Shown: one piece after another, positions 37,601 through 47,155 of the stretch
How positions within the stretch are numbered: position 1 is the stretch's first letter
How the letters are laid out: each line of letters opens with the position of its first letter
Assembly: GCF_030272615.1 (NCBI RefSeq)
Contig: NC_081408.1
Location: 767,783,330-767,847,329, forward strand
Source: Cryptomeria japonica
Lineage: Eukaryota; Streptophyta; Pinopsida; Cupressales; Cupressaceae
Reading direction: 5' to 3'
Length of the DNA stretch: 64,000 nt
Program-made: the position numbers and the translations under genes
The notes under the pieces: model-generated
Told to the model about the DNA's origin: nothing
The model's database searches: none
What the model saw: the letters and a program-made list of their open reading frames with translations, nothing else

Positions 37601-38700
37601 AGTCCTAGGATGTGGTACCAGAAATTTGATACATATGTGTTGAGTTTGGGATTAGAACGTTCTAAATCAGATCACTGTGTTTATTATAAATCTTATGGTG
37701 ATCATTTCTTATTCATTGCATTGTATGTTGATGATATGTTATTCATTGGTAAAGGGAAAGGTATGATTTCAGAACTGAAGTCTCAGCTCGCTGCTAAATT
37801 TGAAATGAAAGATCTTGGTGCAACAAAGCACATTCTTGGGATGGAAATTAGAAGAGATAGGGTGAACAGAAAGCTATGGCTAGGCCAGAGTAAGTATGTG
37901 AATTCAGTGTTACAGAGGTTCAACATGCAGAATTGTAAACCATTGAGTGTTCCTTTTACAGTTGGAATGAAACTATCTATTTCAGATTGTCCTACATCCC
38001 CATTGGAGATGGAAGACATGAGTAGAGTGCCTTACCAGAGTGCAGTTGGAAGCTTGATGTATGCTATGGTCTGTACTAGACCAGATATTGCCCAAGCAGT
38101 GGGAGTAATTTCTAGATATATGTCTAATCCTGGTAGAGTTCATTAGGATGCAGTCAAAAGAGTCTTCAGATATTTGAAGGGTACTTCAGAGTATTCTCTG
38201 TGTTATCATGGTAATTCAGTTGGAGACATGACTTCCCTTGATATCCATGGTTATGTGGATTCAGATTGGGCAGGTGATATTGATAGCAGAAGATCCACCA
38301 GTGCTTATGTGTTTACTTTGTTTGGTGGTGCAATTAGTTGGATGAGTAAGCGACAGGCTGTGGTTGCTTTATCCACTACTGAAGCAGAGTATATGGAAGC
38401 TACTCATGCTTGTAAAGAGGCCATTTGGCTTAAGAGACTGTGTTCGGATATTGGAATAAAACAAGGTACAGTGACAGTCAGAGTGCAATTAGCCTGGCTA
38501 AGAACCCGACATTTCATGCCCGGACCAAACATATTGATGTTCAGTATCATTTTGTTAGAGATATGGTCGAAGATGGTAGGGTGAAGCTGGTTAAGGTGGA
38601 AACTTTGATGAATGTTGCAGATGCTTTAACTAAGGCTGTGAGCACAGAGAAGTTCAGATGGTGTTCAGAGTCTATGGGCCTTATGGCCCCTAGCAATTGA
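34667..38700 (+). pseudogene. gag-pol: Copia polyprotein (gag, protease, integrase, RT, RNase H), nearly intact
   Basis: The frame is open from the ATG at 34667 for 1159 codons. Gag of the UBN2 type covers residues 1-200. The zinc knuckle CWNCGKPGHIRKDC is at 233-246 and the protease LIDSGAS near 286. The integrase zinc site (HQRLGH...CEHC) is near 455-495. The DDE core includes IDDFSRRTW, RTDNGGEF and QQNGVAERMNRT. RT spans roughly 850-1040 with QMDVKTAFLHG, YGLKQSPRMW and the catalytic YVDDML. An in-frame TAG at 38144-38146 cuts the protein before RNase H (VDSDWAGD, ALSTTEAEY). A frameshift at about 38470 loses a few residues before DSQSAISLA. The frame then runs to 38700. The start fits the leader length and a typical copia gag N-terminus. 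Confidence 0.95.
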
Positions 38701-38744
38701 TTCATTGTGTTGACATTTCCTTCCGCTCTTGCAAGGTGTTCGAC

Positions 38745-38756
38745 AAGTGGGAGATT
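38745..38756 (+). other. Polypurine tract of the copia element
   Basis: AAGTGGGAGATT directly abuts the 3' LTR start TGTTGGG. This is the classic copia arrangement for plus-strand priming. Confidence 0.93.
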
Positions 38757-39568
38757 TGTTGGGAAAAATGGTGTCTCAACCTTGCATTTATGCGAGGTTA
38801 CTATTTATAGTAAGTTTTCATTTGAGCACGAAATGGTGCGAAACTCTCCCTAAAGCTTCCGGTTGGTTAGATAAGCATTCCGGTAAAGTTGCGTCGCAAG
38901 GTCACAGCTAGTTTTGAAGATATTAATGTTTTCGTCTTGGAGGGGTGCAATAAAATATTTAAACTTAATTTTGGGGACTTTAGAGGCTCCGAAATGCCCT
39001 GAAAAGTGGCCGTAACCGGCGACGCTGGTTACAAGGTGATAGAGCACTTCGCGAGCTTTCCGACGCTTCAAACGGTTCGTCAATTGGACACCCGGTTCTC
39101 AAGTTATGGCCTTCGGAAGTTTGTACTCCTGAAATAGGAAAAATAATTTGTATCAGATACATAAATGAGCTGTAAAGGGGAGCGACACATGTTGATGTGT
39201 GCTTTAACATGTCATAGGGCGTCTAGAAGGGAGATAAGGTCAGCTACACCTTATTGGGTGGTTTTAGCCCATGGTTTTGTAATACCGTTTGACGGTTTCT
39301 TGTATTGTATCTCCTATTTATGAGGTGTGTGAGATAGAGGTTGTGTGTAAGAGTCTTATGGCTATTGAGTTGCCTCTAAATCTCTGATTAGTGGTACTCC
39401 TGCGAAGAGCTTGCTCTGCAAGTATGTTGTAATCATTGTGTTGTGGTATGATTGCTATTATATCTATTTCTATTTTCTGTAATTGTTGTAATGATCTGAA
39501 AAAGTTTTGCATTACCCTCCTCTCAAGGTTAGTGTAGGAAGTTGTTTCCGCTACTTAACTTCCTTACA
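38757..39568 (+). repeat. 3' LTR of the copia element, 82 bp shorter
   Basis: 812 bp with the same ends as the 5' copy. Relative to it, 82 bp (34327-34408 in the left LTR) are missing between AATC microhomologies. The loss removes AATAAA and a hairpin, so 3' end formation of the element RNA may be weakened. Another AATAAA remains upstream at about 38948. Confidence 0.95.
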
Positions 39569-39573
39569 ATCAA
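39569..39573. other. Right target-site duplication (ATCAA) of the copia element
   Basis: Matches 33644-33648 exactly. Confidence 0.93.
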
Positions 39574-39909
39574 AATAAATTAAAAAACAAAAATCATAAA
39601 TTGAATGTAGAAATAAAAAAGACTAGAAAAGAAAAACTTGTATTGAAAACTTGGATCCAACTTTGCTTAGCATTAGCCCTTCAGAAAGATAACATGACAC
39701 ACTGTAGCCTCATTTGGTAAAAAAAATTAGGACATGATCTGTTAAAAAACATTACATGCTTGTGTAAAATGGAAACTAGGGAGTACAATAAGATTTTCCA
39801 GAAATAAGAGTAGTATAATAGAAAAGCAATGAACTAATCCATTGAAAGAAATTTTACTAAATAAACAAGAATAAGTCACCAAATTCAAACAAGATAGATT
39901 ATTATCCTC

Positions 39910-40640
39910 CTCAATAGAAATTGTATAGTACTTCTCTTATTGAATATCTATAAAATCATAAAACTGTGCCATTTTTTCAAAGAGACAATTGTAGAGAATA
40001 CACACATAAAGTGTTTTTCATATCTGTTTCAACCAGAATAGAAAAATGTCATATAAAGTGTTCTACTTACATGAAAAAGTTATTCTACAACATTGAATAG
40101 TACTTCTCTTATTGAATATCTCCAAAATCACAAAACTTTGTCATGCTTTCAAGAAGACAATTGTAGAGAACATACAAATTTTTTTTTTCATATTAGTTTC
40201 AACTTGAATAGAAAAAAGTCATACAAAGTGTTCTTCTTACATTCAATATTTTTTTTCAACATTGAATATCTCCAAAATCACAAAACTTTGTCATGCTTTC
40301 AATGAGATAATTATAGAGAACACACACATAAAGTCTTTTCAAATTAGTTTCAACATGAATAGAAAAATGCCATACAAAGTGTTCCACTTACATGCAAAAT
40401 GTATTCTACAACATTGAACAATACTTCTCTTATTTAATATCTCCAAAATCACAAAACTTTGTCATGCTTTCAAGGAGACAATTGCTGATAACACATTAAA
40501 AAAAACCATATTAATTTCAAATTGAATAGAAAAATGTCATACAAAGTGTTCCACTTACATACAAAATTTATTATGCAATATTGAACAATACTTCTCTTAT
40601 TGAATATCTCTAAAATCACAAAACTTTCAACTAGATCCGA
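39910..40640. repeat. Tandem repeat with a period of about 150-172 bp, 4-5 units
   Basis: The phrase ACTTCTCTTATTGAATATCT (or close variants) starts near 39930, 40102, 40423 and 40589. A shortened version lies near 40262. Each is followed by AAAATCACAAAACTTTGTCATGC, then AGACAATTGTAGAGAA, TTAGTTTCAA, TTGAATAGAAAAA, and GTCATACAAAGTGTTC. Units vary by indels. It looks like a small, decaying minisatellite in non-coding DNA. Confidence 0.88.
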
Positions 40641-43133
40641 TCTAAAAGGACTAATAATGATTCTATCTTTGAAACTTATTCTAGTAATCCCTTTTACAAT
40701 ATTACATGTTCCTTTTTATAGAAAAAGGCAAAATATATCAGCCTAGGACCTAATAACAACTTCTTGTTACATATTTGACTTTTTAATTAGAAAATAGACT
40801 TAGGAATGTGTTCCCATTACAATATATTATTTCACTTTTGAAAATATATCATAGGAGCACGCGTTGTCGATGTACTTCAATCTTAATACTTGAATTACTT
40901 GCACGAATAAAAAATGTTGCATTACTTCAAAATTGTGAAAATTTGGTCACTTCATGAGCTGGATTTGATCTGACGAAATTTAATGACTAATTGAAATGCA
41001 AATATGCTCAATCTCCATATTTCTCTTTCCAAGACACCTATGGACTTTTAGATGGAACATTGTAAATATTCAATTTTGCTAGTTTTTTAATTATGTCTTA
41101 CATATTTTGTATCCAAAATTTTCCCTTGTTTCATTACTAAACCATATAAAATCATCTCTAAGGCATACATCTCATATATATTGGTGACTTTGTTGGGGAG
41201 TAGTAAAAAAGAACCCTAATTTGATTTATTTTGAAAGGTAAATTCCAACTTATTGGGTGAAAAATTGAAACATCTCCTAGCTAGTTTATTATCATTGGCC
41301 CTTAGATACAGGTGGAAGAAGATATCTAAATGGATCTATAACTCCTCGTATGGATAATTTTCTAAACAAAAAGTGGAGGGAAAATAAAAAGGAAAAAACC
41401 TTATGGCCCATAATTATCCATTTTATCAAATAGTGAAGGTAGTGGAGCTACCCCATTCTTAAAAAATAGATTTAATGATCAACCCTTCACTTCTCCAGAT
41501 GCTAAAATTCAAGAGGCTTATGAAAGATAAGAAGCTAAAAAATTTAAAAAGATCAATTTGATTTCCACCAGAACAACTCGCATACAAATCTTTTTTTCAA
41601 TCCAATTGTAGCATCGTAAATTGTGTCTATGTACAGTTTTATCCTCATTTAGACCACACCTTAGTGATTTGGCTTTCAATGTCTGCTGGTGTATGTTTTG
41701 ATTCTGATCACACCATCCATAGACTTGCATTTTCATCTCCTTTACTCTCCTTCCTCCAAGCCTAAGTCCTTATAGTCGAGACTAGGGGGCTAGTGCCCCG
41801 GTCCTCTCAATTAGGACCCATTTCCGGTCCCCATCACAGTCATCTTAGATAAGCGAAAATTTTGATTTTGTGTTAGCCTACTCCAAAAACTCAATTATTT
41901 TTTGGTTAGTCAAGCATAAAAAGAGGTCTACCCCTCTCATTTGAAAACCTAATCCTCTAAGCCATCTGAATTAAATTGTAGCAAATTCAAGTGAGCAAGT
42001 AATCAGTCATTCATTAAGTGTTGGAGAGAAGTGAAGTCAAGTTTATTCATTTAAGATGGAATCCATGATCAACTTCTTATATTTAGAAATTCCACAAGAA
42101 ATCCTAAAACCATTGCATGAGGATCAAACAAAAATTCATCAAGAATTTTACTTTAGATCTGACCTTTCCCTCAAAAGGAAAGCATTTTGTAGTAATTTCC
42201 ATTTCTATGACTATTTAAATTTCAAGGTTAATTCCTAAATCGGGGTTTGACCTAAGGAAAAACCATATCCACGAAATCTTATCCTCTCTTTATGTGTGTA
42301 GGAAATAGGTTCAGGAGTTGTACTTGGGGATCCGACAAAGTTGACTATGACAAACAAGTTCAACTTTTGACAGAGCGAAATTTGGAGGACCAAGGCAAAT
42401 CCATACTACTTAGTCCCAGAAAATCAAGCTGAACTTCTATGAATAGGTTCTAAACATTTTCTTTTGCGTAAATATTAGTGGCTTTGCAAGATATCTATAG
42501 CAATCTATTTTTGACAATTCATTCCAATTATTCATTGTTTTACCTTAATTTCACAATTACCTTCCAATTTCAACTAACAAAGAGAGTAACAAACAAATAG
42601 CCAGTGAATCTAATAAGAACTTCAACCCTTTCCTTATTTGGATTGTGGCTACATCTATTGGATTCATCCCTCTTTCAATGTTTGGTTAATTTGGTTAGAT
42701 AGTGGTTTTATTATTTTAATTGGTGAAATCCTAATTCCAAATTACACCAAAACATTTTGGTAAACCTGACTTCTTTCATGCTTGTTTTTTATTTATTGTC
42801 TCAAATCTGATTTGTATGCAATTTAAAAATATTAATTTTTGCACTCATAAATCATATTTGCAATATAATTACATGAATAAATTAGTGGTTAGTTTCATAA
42901 AAAACCATAATTTATTATTGTAAAATTGGCTTGTGGGTTGCATTTTTTCAACTGTGTTTTCAAATCTAATTATTATGACATGTTATGTTTAGATTTAGAG
43001 GCACCTAATATTCAATATCACAATTCAAATTTCTTAATTAATTGGTTAATCAATCATTTTTATAAAGAGTTGCATTGTTTAATTATAGTTTTCATTAAAT
43101 TTCTGTCCTTTTTTCATGATTTTTGTTACCATT
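40641..43133. other. Unassigned DNA; possible old LTR at 41750-42430
   Basis: No protein domains are seen. Around 41770-41840 a GC-richer block with an inverted repeat (GGGGGCTAGTGCCCC) precedes a TATA-like CATAAAAAGAGG near 41917. The stretch resembles a gypsy LTR, but no partner or ends were found. The rest is AT-rich spacer. Confidence 0.35.
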
Positions 43134-43138
43134 AGTCC
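43134..43138. other. Left target-site duplication (AGTCC) of the 16.4-kb Tat element
   Basis: AGTCC directly precedes the LTR and recurs at 59538-59542 after the other LTR. The perfect match defines the element limits. Confidence 0.95.
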
Positions 43139-43914
43139 TGTATATGGTGAAAATGGATAACAATAATAACGATATTGAAAGGCTAAATGAATCCGACCAC
43201 TAAACCCTAGCCTAACAACAACAAAGATCCACCATAACATATGAAGATTACCTAAGACAATGCAAATCAAATGAAATCACAAAGATTATACCATCACATG
43301 TCCAATAGGGTTTTGATCTCCATTCTTCCTATCTCCATTGATCTTGCTTGATATATTTGCTCTTAGATTTTATGTGCACAAGAGCTCAACAAAGAACGGA
43401 ATGTGGTTGCAAGTAGGATCGTAGTGTAGTCAAGTGCATAAATTGATTAGGATGATTGATTAGGGTTTGATAATGAAGGAAGCATCTCCTTATATAGAAG
43501 ACACAATATGAAATGGAGGGATAAGATTGAGAGGTGTAAAAGGAGGTCGGCTAGGATTAGAGGGTAGGTAAAAGAAATAATAAAATAATGAAAGGGGTAG
43601 GTAGTGTATGAATTAAGAGATGAATGACATGTGTCATAAGTAGAAAAAGCTAATGAATTAATTAAATAAATAAAGATTTATTTAATTAATAGAGGAAGTG
43701 GGATAATTAAATAAATAAAATATTTATTTAATTTAGGAAAAAGGATAATTTAAATAAATAAATGTATTTATTTAAATGAGAAATAAGGCTAGAAGAGGAT
43801 AAATGAATTAATTAAATAAATAAAGATTTATTTAATTAATAGAAGAATTAAGCTTAGATAATTAAATAAATAAAAATTTTATTTAATTAGACTGGACAAT
43901 TTTGGGTGTCTACA
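43139..43914 (-). repeat. 3' LTR of the Tat element
   Basis: 776 bp. In element sense it begins TGTAGACACCCAAAATTG and ends CACCATATACA. The TATA box reads CTATATAAGG near 43489-43497. The U3 holds a run of AT-rich palindromes. Confidence 0.95.
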
Positions 43915-43928
43915 TTTTGCCCCTCTTT
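43915..43928 (-). other. Polypurine tract of the Tat element
   Basis: In element sense AAAGAGGGGCAAAA directly precedes the 3' LTR. It is identical to the tract of element A at 12283-12298. Confidence 0.92.
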
Positions 43929-44156
43929 GAGACAATGCGGCTTGTCGCGTTGTTTCAAAGAAGATAATATGAACTGATACAGAGTTTCCCCAAGATGGGA
44001 ATAATATGCCCCCTCGAGAAATTGGATGAAAATGTCTGGAAAGATCACAGACAATCTCTCGATAAGAAAGACGGGATAGAATGGACTGACTGGATAAAGT
44101 GACAAAGTCACAGGATAATGAAGACTGACTTGGGAAACGAGGGCTAGGGCTAGGGT

Positions 44157-44168
44157 AGTCTATAAGAT
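44157..44168 (+). promoter_or_regulatory. TATA-like box ahead of the antisense PMD gene
   Basis: CTATAAGATAG lies about 95 bases before the PMD start codon on the plus strand, in a short non-coding gap between the 3' LTR and exon 1. Position and orientation suit a private promoter for the antisense gene. No transcript evidence is available. Confidence 0.4.
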
Positions 44169-44440
44169 AGACCACGGGGGAAAATACATCCTCATTGTCA
44201 TCCACACATCCACGAGCGCAGAGTGCAGGGCGAAAATAGAGCAGTAGCAGTCAGCAATGATGGCCTTTGTTCATAGATTCGACCGCGTTCGCCGATTCCA
44301 GAGGCCAGCAGAGGCAGGAGAGCCGGTAAGTACCACAAAACCACCTCGTACTTTGTTGCATTTATTGTTGTCATTAATGCATGCTAGATAGGGTAATAAA
44401 TGCGCTTAGAATAGGGTTCAAAATATGTCAAAAACATCCA

Positions 44441-44688
44441 GGCACGTCTATGCTTGCTAGGCGCATCTGTGTTTGTGCCAGGCGCGTTTGTGATGGAAAT
44501 CGCGTCTATGTCGAATACGGCCGCGTCTGTGCTGTGTAGGCGCGTTTATGCCAAAAAGGCACGTTTGTGTCGCCTAGGAACGTCTGTGTCTTTCAGGCAC
44601 GTCTATGTTTTTCAGGCGCGTCTGTGCAGTCTTCAAGCGCGTTTACGTCAGGAAAGCGCGTTTATGTCCAAAAAATGTGAATTTGTGT
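44441..44688 (+). repeat. 19-bp-period array of GGCGCGTCTGTG in the PMD intron
   Basis: Thirteen copies of a 12-base core near GGCGCGTYTRTG start at about 44441, 44460, 44481, 44499, 44520, 44539, 44558, 44577, 44596, 44615, 44635, 44654 and 44676. The seven bases between cores vary freely while spacing stays at 19-21. This is the reverse complement of the motif in the leader arrays at 56898-57191 and 58418-58672. Confidence 0.9.
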
Positions 44689-44798
44689 CTTCTAGGTCAA
44701 ATCAACAGTTCTGTGATGAACATACGCTGTCGATTGGATAAGCTGCTGAGAGGATACACTCAAGCAGGTCCTCTAGGGAAGACTAGAATAGATCAAGG

Positions 44799-45190
44799 CA
44801 CTTTGTGATGAACAGTGAGTACCAAGACATAGTACTTTGTGATGAACAGGGAGTACTAAAATATGAGCAGCACTTTGTGATGAACAGTGAGTGCAAATGT
44901 GAGTAACACTTTGTGATGAACAGTGAGTGCAAATGTGAGGAGCACTTTGTGATGAACAGGGAGTGCAAAACACGTAGTACTTTGTGATGAACATGGAGCA
45001 CCACTAGGATAAATAGCAACACTTTGTGATGAACAGTGAGTGTCACTAGGATATAAGCAACACTTTGTGATGAACAGTGAGTGTCACTAGGATATAAGCA
45101 ACACTTTGTGATGAACAGTGAGTGTCACTAGGATAGAGTACCATATGCACTTAGATAAAAAGTAGCATTTTGTGATGAACAGTGAATGCC
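44799..45190 (+). repeat. 10-copy minisatellite, core CTTTGTGATGAACAGTGAGT
   Basis: Ten copies of the core occur, mostly preceded by CA. Unit length starts near 36 bp and rises to about 41 bp, with one 64-bp unit, because the sequence after the core changes (CAAATGTGAG in early units, CACTAGGATATAAGCAA in later ones). All lie within the PMD intron, ending 35 bases before its acceptor. Confidence 0.93.
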
Positions 45191-47155
45191 ACTATGACTG
45201 ACATGATTGATTTGCTTGATTGCAGGAGTATTTGCCTATGTTGGAGTCACGAGAGAGATTCCCGTCGACACAGAGATTGCGACATGAGTTGACCTTTGAG
45301 GACCAAGCGGCTATTGAGGCTATGGGTTTGAGACATGTTCTGTATGTGCCTGAGTTTCGGGTGAACATGGGGTTGCTGACTGCACTGGCAGAGAGATGGC
45401 ACTCAGAGACTTGCACGTTCCATTTGCCGATGGGGGAGATGACAGTCACCCTTGAGGATGTATATAGGATCCTGAGGATACCAATCGATGGGGAGTTGAT
45501 TCCCTACGATCGAGATGGAGACAGGGAGGCCCTAAGATGAGTGTTCCAGGACCCAGGACTGGAGATGAGGGCAGGACATGTGGCTTGGGACACCATGACA
45601 GCTACAGGATTAGCGCTGCCAGCAGTGATAGAAGGAGCGATCAGTGGGTTCTTGTGTCCTGATAGAGCGACACGAGGGTTGGCTATGGGTTGGGGAGGTG
45701 CACTGGAGACACTGGTGACACAACACACCAGATACGCCTGGGGACCGTGTGTGCTAGCACACCTCTATTATGAGCTGCATCAGTTTGTATACCACGGGTC
45801 AGTGGGATTGGGCTGCGGGGTCACATTGTTATAGGTGTGGGCCTATGAGCATTTGCCAATGACGAGACCGATACATTTTAGGGGTAGAGGTCATGAATGC
45901 ATTTTTGTACACTTGTATGACATGATCACGTCGCAGCCACAGATTGGTAGGTTAGAGCACTGGCAGCGGGTGATTGATGACATTGACATGGTCATATGGA
46001 GGCCATACCTGGGATGCGAGCAATGGGAGGATGATGTGGTAGAGCTACCCTACACCTTCCAGAGCAGGTACCTGATTGGGCAAACGCCCTATGTACTGGA
46101 GAGGCAGCTAGTAGACAGGGTGGGCAGGCAGTTCAACAGGATCCAACGGATGCCACGGGGTTCAGGCATGTATGCATGGACTATCAGAGCTCAGGCGCAG
46201 TTTGGGCCCCTATTATCATATGATCAAGCTATTACACAACTAGTAGAGATGATGCCCCTACCCTGGGACATTTGGCTAGAGATTGAGGATGCCGACATAG
46301 ATGCCGAGTACACAGCATACTGGGCCGAGCATCCATTCCCACGCCTGACGGATCCAAGAGAGCTATTAGATGGAGATGGTGGTGGGGATGGGGATGATGA
46401 TGGAGATGATGGTGGTAGAGGCCAACGGAGGAGGAGGGGGGTAGTTGGAGAGAGGAGGGTGGCACCATGGAGGGAGGGTGGAGAGGACAGGCAGGCTCGG
46501 GTGGTGAGAGGTCGCGGTGGATTACTGCTATAGGTGCCAGCAGCACAGGGTCCTAGACAGGTGCAGGTATAGGGACAGGTAGAAGGATAGATATAGGGAC
46601 AGGCACCAGTATAGGTACAGGCATAGGGGCAGGCACCCGTACAGGGGGAGCCACAGGCAGAGCCACAGGGGGCTGAGGTAGAGGAGGATGAGCTGACGGA
46701 GCTGAGGGAGATCTGCTAGGGACAGGCAGATGAGATCCAGGACCTGGAGAGGGAGAGGGATAGGCTCAGGAGTCAAAGATACTGAGTGGGAGCGAGACCA
46801 GGCCATTCAGTGCTACACAAAGGCTAAGACAACACTGAGGGCTGGGAGGCAGGCAACAGAGGACACAGGGGCTGGATATGCCTACATCATGCGGGCAGGG
46901 GAGGAGATTGCCTACTGGCGGGATCTCTATTATGGTGCAGTGCCAGCGGATCAGTAGGCGAGGAGCTTCCATAGACCATCGCAGACAGTGACAGCTACGG
47001 GAGGGAGCCGGAGGAGACAGGCATCTAGTGGCGGGGTTATGGGTCCTCCACCACCACCAGATAGAGGGGACAAGAGGGATGATCCTAGGGCGGGTCCTTT
47101 AGGGGCTCAGATTTTGTCGAGGCCAGGCGGCTCCGAGGGAGGGAGTTCATCATAG

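Larger units (their letters stand above)
33649..39568 (+). mobile_element. Complete Ty1/copia retrotransposon, Tnt1/Tork-like
   Basis: LTRs of 894 and 812 bp flank a single gag-protease-integrase-RT-RNase H reading frame, the copia order. The primer binding site, polypurine tract, TG...CA ends and a perfect 5-bp target duplication are all present. I count about 24 base differences between the aligned LTRs (about 3 percent), mostly transitions. The element is almost intact but has one stop and one frameshift in its last part, plus an 82-bp deletion in the 3' LTR. Confidence 0.96.
44326..45225 (+). other. Intron of the antisense PMD gene
   Basis: GTAAGT at the left and TTGCAG at the right, 900 bp, phase 0 on both sides. 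It contains two separate repeat arrays and no coding sequence. Confidence 0.75.
44257..47155 (+). pseudogene. Spliced plant mobile domain (PMD) gene carried antisense in the Tat element
   Basis: Exon 1 is 44257-44325 (ATGATGGCC start, 23 codons) and ends at a consensus donor, CCG/GTAAGT. A 900-bp intron ends in a pyrimidine-rich TTGATTGCAG at 45225. Exon 2 continues in the same phase (EYLPMLESRERF). It encodes a PMD: TCTFHLPMGEMTVTLEDVYR near 45412-45471, then GWGGALETLVTQH, VWAYEHLPM near 45835, and a WAYTI-like WTIRAQ segment. Acidic DGDDDGDDGG and basic tracts follow, then a Gln-rich tract and a charged helical tail (DEIQDLERERDRLRSQ). PMD proteins such as MAIN/MAIL1 act in the plant nucleus in gene and transposon silencing. 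The domain is known from host genes and transposons. In-frame stops: TGA at 45538; TAG at 45832, 46531, 46570, 46588, 46594, 46612, 46624, 46717 and 46955; plus a frameshift near 46780. The PMD assignment is by motif recognition only. Confidence 0.82.

Noticed and set aside
44138-44155. GGGCTAGGGCTAGGG, telomere-like
   Set aside because: Only two to three units, and the sequence is not the plant TTTAGGG repeat. No longer array is present.
44454-44741. 95-codon frame across the 19-bp array, with repeated Arg/Val/Tyr words
   Set aside because: A 19-bp period is not a multiple of three, the frame has no domain, and it lies within a well-supported intron.
44799-45190. Regularly spaced repeats resembling a CRISPR array
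   Set aside because: The DNA is plant nuclear. Units grade into each other, spacers are not unique sequences, and the array lies in an intron inside a retrotransposon. It is a minisatellite.
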